From: Azoarcus sp. DN11
GTDB taxonomy: Bacteria; Pseudomonadota; Gammaproteobacteria; Burkholderiales; Rhodocyclaceae
Direction: 5' to 3'
DNA: 64,000 nucleotides
Assembly (NCBI RefSeq): GCF_003628555.1
Contig: NZ_CP021731.1
Location: 3,782,001-3,846,000, forward strand
The notes beneath the pieces were generated by a model. The model saw nothing but the letters and a program-made list of their open reading frames with translations, was not told the origin of the DNA and searched no databases. The position numbers and the translations under genes are program-made. Below are positions 20,014 through 29,469 of the stretch, piece by piece (position 1 is the stretch's first letter; each line of letters begins with the position of its first letter).

Positions 20014-21078
20014 TCAGATTGCTGCCACCGGGTACGAGCCGAGGATCTTCACGAACGCGGCGCGCTCGTTGAGCTCCTTCAACGCGGCGGCGACGTCGGC
20101 GTCCTCGCGATGTCCGTCGATATCGACATAGAAGACGTATTCCCACAAGCCCCCGCGCGCCGGCCGCGACTGGAGCTTGGTCATGTCGACGCCATGCCGT
20201 GCCAGCGGTTCGAGCAGTCCATGCATCGCGCCCGGGCGGTTCAGGGCCGAACACACCAGCGAGGTCTTGTCACATCCCGACGGACCAGCGTCGTGATCGC
20301 CGATGACGACGAAGCGCGTCGTGTTGTTCGGATCATCCTCGATATTGGCCGCCAGCACATTGAGGCCGTAGAGCTCCCCAGCCGCCTCGCCGGCGATCGC
20401 GCACGACTCGGGATCCTCGGCCGCCATGCGTGCCGCCTCCGCATTGCTGGCAACCGGCACGCGCGACAGCTGCGCGAGATTGCGGTTCAGCCACTCATGG
20501 CACTGCGCCAGAGATTGCGCGTGGGAGTACAGCCGCTTGGCCGCACCGATGCCCTCTGCCTTCGACAGCAGATGCTGGTGAATGCGCAGATTCACTTCGC
20601 CGCAGATCTTCAGCGGATTCGCGAGCAGCAGGTCGAGCGCGCCGCCGACGGCGCCCTCGGTCGAATTCTCCACGGGCACGACTCCGTAGTCGGCGTTGCC
20701 GGCCTCGACCGCGCGGAACACGTCGTCGATCGCCGCCATCGGCATCAGCGCCGCCGCACCGCCGAAATGCTTGCGCGCCGCACTTTCGGAAAAGGTCCCC
20801 GCAGGCCCGAGGTAGGCGACCTTGGTCGGATGCTCGAGCGCCAGGCAGGCGGACATGATCTCGCGGAAGATCCGCTGCACCGCCGCGTCCGGCAGGGGGC
20901 CGGGATTCGCCGACGCGAGCCGGCGCAGCACCTGCGCCTCGCGCTCGGGGCGATACAGGTTGCCCTGCTTGATCTCCCCGATGCGCTGCGCGCTGCGCGC
21001 ACGCTCGGCAAGCCGCGCAAGGATCTCCTCGTCGAGGCGGTCGATAGTGTTCCTCAGGTTCAGCAGTTCGTCGCTCAT
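20014..21078 (-). CDS. pheA: Bifunctional chorismate mutase / prephenate dehydratase
   Basis: 354 aa. An AroQ chorismate mutase domain (about 1-88), a prephenate dehydratase domain (about 92-272: YLGPAGTFSE and the TRF motif in NNTTRFVVIG) and a C-terminal ACT regulatory domain (GAMHGLLEPLARHGVDMTK) are in order. The ACT motif usually written ESRP reads QSRP here. It sits between serC and tyrA; the hisC homologue often found at this point is missing. Confidence 0.95.
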   Translation of the reverse strand: MSDELLNLRNTIDRLDEEILARLAERARSAQRIGEIKQGNLYRPEREAQVLRRLASANPGPLPDAAVQRIFREIMSACLALEHPTKVAYLGPAGTFSESAARKHFGGAAALMPMAAIDDVFRAVEAGNADYGVVPVENSTEGAVGGALDLLLANPLKICGEVNLRIHQHLLSKAEGIGAAKRLYSHAQSLAQCHEWLNRNLAQLSRVPVASNAEAARMAAEDPESCAIAGEAAGELYGLNVLAANIEDDPNNTTRFVVIGDHDAGPSGCDKTSLVCSALNRPGAMHGLLEPLARHGVDMTKLQSRPARGGLWEYVFYVDIDGHREDADVAAALKELNERAAFVKILGSYPVAAI

Positions 21079-21118
21079 GCTCGCCTCATCGGCCCCGCCA
21101 GGGGCTGCTCAAGCCGTT

Positions 21119-22219
21119 TCAACCATTTCGCGCGGCAAAATCGCGCATGTAATCCACCAGCGCCCGCACGCCCTCGAGCGGCATCGCGTTGTAGATCGAC
21201 GCCCGCATGCCGCCGACCGATTTGTGCCCCTTCAGCTGCGTCAGCCCGGCCACGCGGGCACCGGAAAGGAAGGCCTCATTCAGGGTTTCATCGCGCAGGA
21301 GGAAAGGCACGTTCATGCGCGAACGGCATCCAGCCTCCACCTCGTTGCGATAGAAACCGCTGGCGTCGATAAAGTCGTACAGGAGCCGTGCCTTCTCGAC
21401 GTTCGCCCGTTCGATCGCGGCAACGCCCCCCTGCGCCTTGAGCCACTGGAACACCAGCCCCGCAATGTAGATCCCGTAGGTCGGCGGCGTGTTGAGCACG
21501 GAGCCGTGATCCGCCATGACCTTGTAGTCCATGACCGTCGGGGTAAGGCTGCCGGCCCGCCCGAGGAGGTCGTCCCGCACGATGACGATCACGAGGCCCG
21601 AAGGCCCGATGTTCTTCTGCGCCCCGGCATAGATCAGGCCGTAACGGCTCACGTCGACCGCACGCGAGAGGATATGGGAGGACATGTCGGCAACGATCGG
21701 GGCCACCGACGCGGGCAGTCCGTCGTCGCCGATCTCGATGCCGTGGATCGTCTCGTTGGTGCACAGATGGAAATAGGCCGCTTGCGCATCGAGCTGCAAC
21801 TCGTCCGCCCGCACGGTACGCGTGAACCCAGCGGCCTCGGTGCTGCCCGCAAGACGGACTCGCCCGCCCAGCCCGCCAGCGGCGACGCGCTGCGCCTCCT
21901 TGTACGCCTTCTGCGACCACGCCCCGGTGACGAGGTAATCGGCAGAGCCGCCCGCCAGCAGGTTCATCGGGATCTGCGCGAACTGCTGCGTGGCGCCCCC
22001 TTGCAGGAACAGCACGCGGTAATTGTGCGGGATCGCCATGAGCTCGCGCAGATCGGACTCCGCCCGCTCGATGATCGACGTGAATTCCTTGCCGCGATGG
22101 CTCATCTCCATCACGCCGCAGCCTGCGCCGTGCCAGTCGAGCATTTCCTCGGCTGCCTGGCGCAACACCGGCTCCGGCAAGGCGGCGGGTCCGGCACTGA
22201 AGTTGAACACTCGGGTCAT
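21119..22219 (-). CDS. serC: Phosphoserine aminotransferase
   Basis: PLP enzyme for serine and pyridoxine synthesis. 366 aa. N-terminal [13 protein letters not shown], the PLP lysine in [13 protein letters not shown], and SHRGKEF and LQGGATQQF motifs match SerC. The ATG at 22219 has AGGAGG 13 bases upstream; a GTG at 22231 lies too close to that site. It follows gyrA by 25 bases in a conserved betaproteobacterial order. Confidence 0.95.
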   Translation of the reverse strand: MTRVFNFSAGPAALPEPVLRQAAEEMLDWHGAGCGVMEMSHRGKEFTSIIERAESDLRELMAIPHNYRVLFLQGGATQQFAQIPMNLLAGGSADYLVTGAWSQKAYKEAQRVAAGGLGGRVRLAGSTEAAGFTRTVRADELQLDAQAAYFHLCTNETIHGIEIGDDGLPASVAPIVADMSSHILSRAVDVSRYGLIYAGAQKNIGPSGLVIVIVRDDLLGRAGSLTPTVMDYKVMADHGSVLNTPPTYGIYIAGLVFQWLKAQGGVAAIERANVEKARLLYDFIDASGFYRNEVEAGCRSRMNVPFLLRDETLNEAFLSGARVAGLTQLKGHKSVGGMRASIYNAMPLEGVRALVDYMRDFAARNG

Positions 22220-22244
22220 GATCGGAAACACTCCTCCTGCAGGT

Positions 22245-24857
22245 TCATTCAGCCGAAACGTCGTCGCCGGCTTCGTCCGTCGCGTCGGCTGCGCCCGACG
22301 GATCGTCGACCGCGGTTTCGTCCGTCTCCGACTCGGCGACCTTCTCCATCCCCGCCAGCGTATCGCTTTCGTCGAGGTTGATCAGCGTCACCCCCTGCGT
22401 CGCACGACCGAGTTCGCGAATGTCCTGGACCTTGGTACGGATCAGCACGCCGCCGGTCGAAATCAGCATCACCTCGTCGCTCTCCTCGACCAGGCATGCC
22501 CCCACCAGCTTGCCGTTGCGCTCCGAAGTCTGGATCGCGATCATCCCCTTCGTGCCGCGGCCGTGACGGGTGTATTCCGCGACCGGGGTGCGCTTGCCGT
22601 AGCCGTTTTCCGTCGCGGTCAGCACGCAAAGATCTTCGCGCTTGGCGACCAGCATCGCAATCACCTGCTGGCCATCCTCCAGCGTCATGCCACGCACGCC
22701 GCGGGCCTCGCGCCCCATCGGCCGCACATCGTCCTCGGAGAAGCGCACCGCCTTGCCGGCATCGGAGAACAGCATCACATCGCTTTCGCCGTCGGTGATG
22801 GCCACACCGATCAGCCGGTCGCCGTCGTCCAGGCTCGCCGCGATGATGCCGGCCTTGCGCGGATTGGCGAACGCCGTGAGCGCAGTCTTCTTCACCGTGC
22901 CCTCAGCCGTGGCCATGAACACGAAGTGATCGTCGTCGAAGGCCTGCACCGGCAGGACAGCGTTGATCTTCTCCCCTTCCTGCAACGGGAACAGATTCAC
23001 GATCGGGCGCCCGCGCGAATTGCGCGTCCCTTCAGGCACCTCATATACCTTCAGCCAGTAGACCCGGCCGCGGCTCGAGAAGCACAGGATGTAGTCGTGC
23101 GTATTGGCGACGAAGAGATGGTCGATGAAGTCGTCGTCCTTCATCCCCGTTGCCTGCTTCCCGCGCCCGCCGCGACGCTGCGAGCGATAGTCGGCGAGCG
23201 GCTGACGCTTGAAGTAGCCGCCGTGCGACAGCGTCACGACCATGTCCTCCGGTGCGATCAGATCCTCGATGTTGATCTCGCCGGTATTCAGGACGATCTC
23301 CGAGCGGCGCGGGTCGCCGAACTGGTTGCGGATCAGCCCCAGCTCCTCGACGATGATCGCGGTGATGCGCGCCGGATTTGCGAGGATGTCCAGCAGGTCG
23401 GTGATCACGTCCATCACCTCGCGGTACTCGGCGACGATCTTGTCCTGCTCGAGACCGGTCAGGCGCTGCAGGCGCAACTCCAGAATCGCCTGGGCCTGCG
23501 CGTCGGAGAGCCGGTACCCTTGCGCCGACAGCCCGAACTCGGCCGCCAGCCCTTCCGGCCGATAGCTGTCCGCCATCGCGCGCTCGAGCATCCCCTCAAC
23601 CAGGACGGAACGCCACTCGCGCGCCATCAGCTCGCGCTTCGCGTCCGACGGCGCCGGTGCGGCCTTGATCAGCGCGATGATCTCATCGACGTTCGACAGC
23701 GCGACCGCCAGACCTTCGAGGATATGCCCGCGCTCGCGCGCCTTTCTCAGCTCGAACACCGTGCGCCGCGTGATCACCTCGCGGCGGTGCGCGAGGAAGC
23801 ACTCCAGCATCTGCTTCAGATTCAGCGTGCGCGGCTTGCCATCGACCAGCGCCACCATGTTCATGCCGAAGGTGTCCTGCAGCTGCGTCTGCTTGAACAG
23901 GTTGTTCAGCACGACCTCGGGCACTTCGTTGCGCTTCAGTTCGATGACGACGCGCATGCCGGACTTGTCCGACTCGTCGCGGATCTCGCTGATGCCCTCG
24001 ATCTTTTTCTCGTTGACCAGTTCGGCGATGCGCTCGAGCAGCGTCCGCTTGTTCACCTGGTAAGGCAGCTCATCGACGATGATCGCCTGCCGGTTGCCCT
24101 TCTCGAGATCCTCGAAATGCGTGCGTGCGCGCATCACGACGCGGCCGCGCCCTGTGCGGTAACCGTCATGCACGCCCGCGAGACCGTAAATCAGCCCGGC
24201 GGTCGGGAAGTCCGGCGCCTGCACGATGCGGATCAGGTCCTCGATGTCGGTCTGCGGATCCTTGAGCAGCAGCAGGCACGCGTCGACCACCTCGCCGAGG
24301 TTGTGCGGCGGAATATTCGTCGCCATGCCGACGGCAATGCCGGACGAACCGTTGATCAGCAAATTCGGGATCTTCGCCGGCAGGATCAGCGGTTCCTTCT
24401 CCGAACCGTCGTAGTTCGGGCCGAAGTCCACCGTTTCCTTGTCGATGTCAGCCAGCAGCTCGTGGCCGATGCGCGCCATGCGGATTTCGGTGTACCGCAT
24501 CGCCGCCGCGTTGTCGCCATCGACGGAACCGAAGTTGCCCTGCCCATCGACGAGCATGTAGCGCAGCGAGAAATCCTGCGCCATACGAACGATGGTGTCA
24601 TACACCGCCGAGTCGCCGTGGGGGTGGTACTTGCCGATCACGTCGCCGACGATGCGCGCCGATTTCTTGTAGGCCTTGTTCCAGTCGTTCGACAGCTCGT
24701 GCATCGCATACAGCACGCGTCGATGCACCGGCTTCAGGCCGTCCCGGGCGTCGGGCAGCGCGCGCCCGACGATCACGCTCATCGCGTAGTCCAGATAGGA
24801 GTGCCGCATCTCGTCTTCGAGACTGATCGGCAGGGTTTCCTTGGCAAACGGAGTCAT
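22245..24857 (-). CDS. gyrA: DNA gyrase subunit A
   Basis: Type II topoisomerase subunit that breaks and rejoins DNA. 870 aa. The N-terminal breakage-reunion domain has [17 protein letters not shown], with Ser and Asp at the two usual quinolone-resistance positions (sensitive-type residues), and the catalytic Tyr in [13 protein letters not shown]-terminal beta-pinwheel carries the GyrA box QRRGGRGK, and the end is acidic. It heads a run of minus-strand genes down to lapB. Confidence 0.97.
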   Translation of the reverse strand: MTPFAKETLPISLEDEMRHSYLDYAMSVIVGRALPDARDGLKPVHRRVLYAMHELSNDWNKAYKKSARIVGDVIGKYHPHGDSAVYDTIVRMAQDFSLRYMLVDGQGNFGSVDGDNAAAMRYTEIRMARIGHELLADIDKETVDFGPNYDGSEKEPLILPAKIPNLLINGSSGIAVGMATNIPPHNLGEVVDACLLLLKDPQTDIEDLIRIVQAPDFPTAGLIYGLAGVHDGYRTGRGRVVMRARTHFEDLEKGNRQAIIVDELPYQVNKRTLLERIAELVNEKKIEGISEIRDESDKSGMRVVIELKRNEVPEVVLNNLFKQTQLQDTFGMNMVALVDGKPRTLNLKQMLECFLAHRREVITRRTVFELRKARERGHILEGLAVALSNVDEIIALIKAAPAPSDAKRELMAREWRSVLVEGMLERAMADSYRPEGLAAEFGLSAQGYRLSDAQAQAILELRLQRLTGLEQDKIVAEYREVMDVITDLLDILANPARITAIIVEELGLIRNQFGDPRRSEIVLNTGEINIEDLIAPEDMVVTLSHGGYFKRQPLADYRSQRRGGRGKQATGMKDDDFIDHLFVANTHDYILCFSSRGRVYWLKVYEVPEGTRNSRGRPIVNLFPLQEGEKINAVLPVQAFDDDHFVFMATAEGTVKKTALTAFANPRKAGIIAASLDDGDRLIGVAITDGESDVMLFSDAGKAVRFSEDDVRPMGREARGVRGMTLEDGQQVIAMLVAKREDLCVLTATENGYGKRTPVAEYTRHGRGTKGMIAIQTSERNGKLVGACLVEESDEVMLISTGGVLIRTKVQDIRELGRATQGVTLINLDESDTLAGMEKVAESETDETAVDDPSGAADATDEAGDDVSAE

Positions 24858-25123
24858 TTGGCGGCTGCGACAAAAACAGCGAGGTCAAAAACGTGGAATC
24901 TTACCATGCCGACACCACCCTCCTCTCCCCGCGCCGCTACCATCCAATTGTCCCGCGTGGGGCCGTGTGCTTAAATTCGGGCCCACACAACAGGGGGTGG
25001 CGTGGAACGCGATCACGACCTGCGCGAACGCGCCGACCACACTGACGCCCGGCACTCCCCCGGCGCACGCGGACGGCGGCCGATCCCGCCGGATACCCTC
25101 GCACCATTCAAGGAGCCCTCCCG

Positions 25124-26443
25124 GTGAGCCAACCCGTCGACCTCGTGATCAATGCGCGCTGGATCATTCCCGTGGAGCCGGCCGGCGTCACGCTGGACCA
25201 CCATGCCGTCGCCGTCCGGGGCGGGCGCATCGTCGATATCCTCCCGCAGAGCGACGCACGTACCCGCTACGACGCGCGGCGGACCGTCAATCTCCCCGAC
25301 CACACGCTCATTCCCGGCCTCGTCAACCTGCACGCGCACTGCGCGATGACATTGATGCGCGGAATCGCGGACGATCTCCCGCTGATGCGCTGGCTGCAGG
25401 AGGCCATCTGGCCCGCCGAAAGCCGGCACGTCTCGAGTTCCTTCGTACGCGAAGGCACCCTGCTGGCAATCGCCGAGATGCTGCGCGGCGGCATCACGAC
25501 CTGCAATGAAATGTACTTCCACCCGGATGCCGCCGCCGAAGCCTTCGACCTGCTGGGGATGCGCGCCGTCATCGGGATGACGGTCCTCGAATTCCCCACC
25601 CCCTACGCCAGCGACGCCGACGACTACCTGCGCAAAGGCCTCGCCGCCCGAGACGCCTGGCGCGACCACCCCCTCATCGGCTTCTCGCTCGCTCCGCATG
25701 CGCCCTACACGGTCTCCGACGCAAACCTTGCCCGCATCGCAAGCCTTGCCGCCGAACTCGACGTGCGTGTACACATGCACATCCACGAAACCGCCCAGGA
25801 AGTCGCCGACTCGATCGCACTGCATGGCGTCCGCCCCCTCGCCCGACTCGCCGGCCTCAACCTTCTCGGCGACCACTTCATCGGCGTGCACGGCGTCCAT
25901 CTGAACGAATCGGATATCGAAATCCTGCACCGTCACGGCTGCAGCATCGCGCACTGCCCGACATCCAACATGAAGCTTGCGAGCGGCATCGCGCCGATCG
26001 CCCCGCTGCTGGCGCCGGGCGTCCGCGTCGGCCTCGGCACCGACGGCGCGGCAAGCAACAACCGCCTGGACCTCTTCCAGGAGATGCGCCACGCGAGCCT
26101 CCTCGCGAAGGTCTCGACGCTCGACGCGACCGCCGTTCCCGCACATTCCGCACTGCGAATGGCGACCCTGGACGGCGCAAGGGCACTCGGACTCGACTCG
26201 CGCATCGGGTCGATCGAAGTCGGCAAGGAGGCCGATCTTTGCGCTGTCGCATTCGACACCCCCGAAACCCGACCATGCTTCGATCCGGCATCCCATCTGG
26301 TACACGTCGCGGGGCGCGAGCATGTCTCGCATGTGTGGATCGCGGGCGAGATCCGCGTGGACAAAGGGAATCCAGTGTTGCAATTAAACGACACGGAATT
26401 GCTTGGCTTTGCTGCCCTGTGGCAAACTAAGTTCAGTAACTGA
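25124..26443 (+). CDS. mtaD: 5'-methylthioadenosine / S-adenosylhomocysteine deaminase family hydrolase
   Basis: Amidohydrolase (TRZ/ATZ type) probably deaminating methylthioadenosine or S-adenosylhomocysteine. 439 aa. Metal ligands are visible in LVNLHAHCAMTLMRG, APHAPYTVSD, HIHETAQE and GTDGAASNNRLDLFQE. The GTG start at 25124 has AAGGAG 8 bases upstream. It lies before ompA and ubiG, a frequent betaproteobacterial arrangement. The precise substrate cannot be fixed by sequence, and the family also includes chlorohydrolases. Confidence 0.85.
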   Translation: MSQPVDLVINARWIIPVEPAGVTLDHHAVAVRGGRIVDILPQSDARTRYDARRTVNLPDHTLIPGLVNLHAHCAMTLMRGIADDLPLMRWLQEAIWPAESRHVSSSFVREGTLLAIAEMLRGGITTCNEMYFHPDAAAEAFDLLGMRAVIGMTVLEFPTPYASDADDYLRKGLAARDAWRDHPLIGFSLAPHAPYTVSDANLARIASLAAELDVRVHMHIHETAQEVADSIALHGVRPLARLAGLNLLGDHFIGVHGVHLNESDIEILHRHGCSIAHCPTSNMKLASGIAPIAPLLAPGVRVGLGTDGAASNNRLDLFQEMRHASLLAKVSTLDATAVPAHSALRMATLDGARALGLDSRIGSIEVGKEADLCAVAFDTPETRPCFDPASHLVHVAGREHVSHVWIAGEIRVDKGNPVLQLNDTELLGFAALWQTKFSN

Positions 26444-26543
26444 ACTGGATATGTGTGGCGAGTTAATGTCGCGGAGATTCGTGATGAACTCGCCGGACTT
26501 AATCGTTACCCATTCATCCTCTTGCCAAATCGACGAGGAAATT

Positions 26544-27266
26544 ATGATCAAACAGACCAAAAAGCTGTTCGCACTGGCCGCCATCGCCTCGATCGGCCTC
26601 TCCGCATCCACTGTCTTCGCTCAGGCAAAAGACGTCGTTGTGGATGGCAAGGGCGAAGTCCCCTACGCAATCGACGCCCGCAACGTTGTCGCCCGCAGCG
26701 GCACCGGCCTGTGCTGGCGCACCGGCTACTGGAGCCCGGCCGCTGCCGGCACCGCGATGGCCGGCCAGCTCCCCGTTGGTTGCGAGTGTGACAGCGACAT
26801 CGTCCCGAAGGACAAGTGCGCCCCGGCCCCGGCCCCTGCTCCCGTAGCAGCTCCGGCTCCGGCTCCGGCTCCGGCGCCGAAGCCCACTGCGGACAAGATC
26901 AAGCTGTCGGCTGACGCCCTGTTCGACTTCGACAAGGCTGTCCTGAAGCCGGAAGGCAAGACCAAGCTCGACGAACTCGCCGCCAAGGCCAAGGACATCA
27001 AGCTGGAAGTGATTCTCGCCGTCGGCCACACCGACCGCCTCGGCTCCGACTCGTACAACCAGAAGCTGTCCGAGCGCCGCGCCAACGCCGTCAAGACCTA
27101 CCTGGTGAGCAAGGGCATCGAAGCCAACCGCATCTACACGGAAGGCAAGGGCAAGCGTCAGCCGATCACCGGCAAGACCTGCTCCGACAAGCAGGGCCGC
27201 AAGAAGCTGATCGCGTGCCTGCAGCCCGACCGTCGCGTTGAAATCGAACTGGTCGGCACGAAGTAA
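26544..27266 (+). CDS. ompA: OmpA-family outer membrane protein
   Basis: 240 aa. A signal peptide ends near STVFA. A short Cys-containing N-terminal region follows instead of a full beta barrel, then a Pro-Ala repeat linker, and a C-terminal OmpA peptidoglycan-binding domain (LFDFDKAVLKPEGK, GHTDRLGSDSYNQKLSERRA). The ATG has GAGGAA 5 bases upstream. It probably anchors the envelope to peptidoglycan. A terminator follows at 27285. Confidence 0.9.
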   Translation: MIKQTKKLFALAAIASIGLSASTVFAQAKDVVVDGKGEVPYAIDARNVVARSGTGLCWRTGYWSPAAAGTAMAGQLPVGCECDSDIVPKDKCAPAPAPAPVAAPAPAPAPAPKPTADKIKLSADALFDFDKAVLKPEGKTKLDELAAKAKDIKLEVILAVGHTDRLGSDSYNQKLSERRANAVKTYLVSKGIEANRIYTEGKGKRQPITGKTCSDKQGRKKLIACLQPDRRVEIELVGTK

Positions 27267-27284
27267 TCTGGCCTGACGTTCGAC

Positions 27285-27311
27285 AAAGGCCCTGCCTCGG
27301 CAGGGCCTTTT
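27285..27311 (+). terminator. Intrinsic terminator after ompA
   Basis: Stem AAAGGCCCTGC / GCAGGGCCTTT with a CTCG-type loop, followed by TTCATTTTT. It starts 18 bases after the ompA stop. Confidence 0.85.
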
Positions 27312-27372
27312 CATTTTTGCCGACGTTTTGTTTCAATAGCGTCTTCGCTCGACCACAGCCGAAAGCCAAATC

Positions 27373-28074
27373 ATGACTACCAACGCCGACCCCGCAGAAC
27401 TGCAGAAATTCAGCGACCTCGCGCACCGCTGGTGGGACCCTACCTCCGAATTCAAGCCTCTGCATGAGATCAACCCGCTGCGCCTGCGCTGGATCGACGA
27501 CCACGCCAGCCTCGCCGGCAAGCGCGTCGTCGATGTCGGCTGCGGTGGTGGCATCCTGTCGGAGAGTATGGCGGCGCTGGGCGCCCAGGTAACGGGCATC
27601 GACCTGTCGGAGAAGGCTCTCGGGGTCGCGCGGCTACATCTGTTCGAGTCAGGCAACAAGGTGGATTATCAGCACAGCAGCGCGGAGGATTTTGCCACGC
27701 AACATCCTGAAAGCTTCGACGTCGTCACCTGCATGGAAATGCTCGAGCACGTCCCCGATCCCGCCAGCACGATCGCCGCCTGCGCACGTCTCGTCAAACC
27801 GGGCGGCCAAGTGTTCTTCTCGACCCTCAACCGCAACTTCAAGGCCTACCTTTTCGCCGTCATCGGCGCCGAATACATTCTCAACCTGCTCCCGCGCGGC
27901 ACCCACGAATACGCAAAATTCATCAAACCATCGGAGCTTGCGCGGTTCTGCCGGAATGCCGGCCTCGAAGCTGCGGAACTTCTCGGGATGAGCTACAACC
28001 CGCTCGCGCAGACGTATTCCCTCGGCCAGGACACGAGCGTCAATTACATGCTGCAGACCCGGCGTCCGGCGTAA
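27373..28074 (+). CDS. ubiG: Ubiquinone biosynthesis O-methyltransferase
   Basis: SAM-dependent methyltransferase for two O-methylations in ubiquinone synthesis. 233 aa. Motif [26 protein letters not shown], and the family start [15 protein letters not shown] identify UbiG. It follows the ompA terminator, so it must have its own promoter in the roughly 60-base gap. Confidence 0.95.
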   Translation: MTTNADPAELQKFSDLAHRWWDPTSEFKPLHEINPLRLRWIDDHASLAGKRVVDVGCGGGILSESMAALGAQVTGIDLSEKALGVARLHLFESGNKVDYQHSSAEDFATQHPESFDVVTCMEMLEHVPDPASTIAACARLVKPGGQVFFSTLNRNFKAYLFAVIGAEYILNLLPRGTHEYAKFIKPSELARFCRNAGLEAAELLGMSYNPLAQTYSLGQDTSVNYMLQTRRPA

Positions 28075-28205
28075 AGAGGCGCAAGGCTCCGGAACGGTGG
28101 GCACGACGCATTCGGAACGGCGACGGATCGCACCGGAGTCGAAATAGTGCTAGAGTGGCACTTGAAATCCGGTGTCCCGCCACCAGATTCGTAGCATGAA
28201 CAACA

Positions 28206-28583
28206 GGGGCCGACTTGGCTTCGACGTGGGTCGCAAAGCAGCGCAGTGCATACCGAGGACCAGTCACCTCGTAAATCCATCTGGAAGCAAACAAACGCCA
28301 ACGACGAGCGTTTCGCTCTCGCCGCTTAATCCCGGCGGGCGCTGCACCGGCGGGTCTCTGGGCCGGGTGGTCTCAGCGTAAGCTGAGCCGCTGCAGTGTC
28401 ATTTACAGAGAATCGCGAGTCGCGCCGGGTTACTTGGTGCGACAGCTAAAAGTAAGGTAACTCGCCGCTACCCGGCCTGCCGACTGGCTAAGGCAGCGGT
28501 TAAATTCAAATAGGTTGGCTAAGTATGTAGATCTGTCTGTAGAGGGCTTGCGGACGGGGGTTCAATTCCCCCCGGCTCCACCA
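28206..28583 (+). ncRNA. ssrA: tmRNA (ssrA)
   Basis: 378-nt transfer-messenger RNA that rescues stalled ribosomes. The 5' end GGGGCCG pairs with the 3' CGGCTCC followed by ACCA (one G-U). The T arm GGGTTCAATTCCC and the tag reading frame GCC...TAA (28297-28329) are clear. The tag is ANDERFALAA, the usual betaproteobacterial form. A terminator follows. Confidence 0.96.
28297..28329 (+). other. tmRNA proteolysis tag reading frame
   Basis: Resume codon GCC then AAC GAC GAG CGT TTC GCT CTC GCC GCT TAA, giving ANDERFALAA. The C-terminal LAA directs tagged proteins to ClpXP-type proteases. Confidence 0.93.
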
Positions 28584-28590
28584 CTATTCA

Positions 28591-28621
28591 AAAAACCAAC
28601 CGTTCTCGGTTGGTTTTTTTT
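28591..28621 (+). terminator. Intrinsic terminator after tmRNA
   Basis: Stem AACCAACCG / CGGTTGGTT with a short TTCT loop, flanked by A-tract and followed by eight T. It starts 8 bases after the tmRNA CCA. Confidence 0.88.
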
Positions 28622-28732
28622 CGCCCGTTTCCCCCAGCGTTGTGTGGATTTTCATTCGACCAGACCGGCAAGGATTCAAGCCGCCTCCGATGGAACGGTC
28701 GGTAACGTCGGCATTCGCGGCGGGAATGATCT

Positions 28733-29407
28733 TCACCGCGAGCGCATCACGATAGCTTCGATGACCTGGGCGTCGGCATCGACCGACCTCTCCACGTGCT
28801 TCGCATGCGGCGGCAACCTGCGCATCGACGCAGGAGCAGATTTCACTGCTGTGCTGCCTGCGCCACTCTTGCCTTTCTCCCGTTCCGTACCCCGCACTAC
28901 CACTGAGCGCTCATGGCCCGCGGCCGCATTTGCTTTCTCTGGCCTTGCATCGCCAGGTCGTACCTTGCCACCGGCAGAGTCGCTCCGGTCGTATACCGGA
29001 CCGGCAAACTTCGGCATCTCCATAGGCGATGCCGGCACCTCCACGATCGTAGCCGCCTGCATCGGCACCTCCTCGGCACGAACCATTGGCTCCGGCGGGG
29101 TTCTCGTTACCGGAGCTTCCCCCACGAGTACATCGACTACCCCATCAAATTGCGCGCTTGAGCGGTTCATCCCGCTGCCCAGTGCAATCACCCCGCCCCC
29201 GACTGCGGCCAACAGTACCCCGAACACAAGCAGACTTATCGCCCACCTTTCGCCCGCGACCTCCCTCCTTGTCACCGAAAGTTCGTCGAGGATAGGGAAG
29301 TCACACACATCGCCGCGATGAGCGGCAGATGCGAAGAGGCTCGGCGTCCGGGAAGAAGCGGCCGCAGATGCTGACCGGGAACTGGACATATCGCACCAAT
29401 GAGTCAT
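28733..29407 (-). CDS. Hypothetical single-pass membrane protein beside the T6SS locus
   Basis: 224 aa, not recognised. A Ser/Ala-rich cytoplasmic N-terminus of about 55 residues is followed by one strong membrane segment (WAISLLVFGVLLAAVGG, about 55-80) and a roughly 145-residue exported tail rich in Pro, Glu and Ala, with no recognised fold. It is divergent from the M15 peptidase gene across an AT-rich 62-base gap that may be a shared promoter. An antisense reading of the same DNA begins inside tmRNA and is not credible. Position suggests an accessory T6SS factor, but nothing in the protein proves it. MSSSRS at 29389 is an alternative start. Confidence 0.5.
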   Translation of the reverse strand: MTHWCDMSSSRSASAAASSRTPSLFASAAHRGDVCDFPILDELSVTRREVAGERWAISLLVFGVLLAAVGGGVIALGSGMNRSSAQFDGVVDVLVGEAPVTRTPPEPMVRAEEVPMQAATIVEVPASPMEMPKFAGPVYDRSDSAGGKVRPGDARPEKANAAAGHERSVVVRGTEREKGKSGAGSTAVKSAPASMRRLPPHAKHVERSVDADAQVIEAIVMRSR

Positions 29408-29469
29408 GCTGCATATTCATATACAATACCTCATTCTAACGACAACAGCATTTAACACAGCTCGGAACC

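Noticed and set aside
22023..24974. 983-codon plus-strand frame over gyrA
   Set aside because: Antisense shadow of gyrA, with no start context and no motifs.
26815..26890. Pro-Ala repeat in ompA as a DNA repeat element
   Set aside because: It is the coding sequence of a flexible linker usual in OmpA-type proteins, not an independent repeat.
28515..29321. Plus-strand frame opposite the hypothetical membrane protein
   Set aside because: It starts inside tmRNA and crosses its terminator, and lacks a membrane segment or motif. The minus-strand reading is more protein-like.
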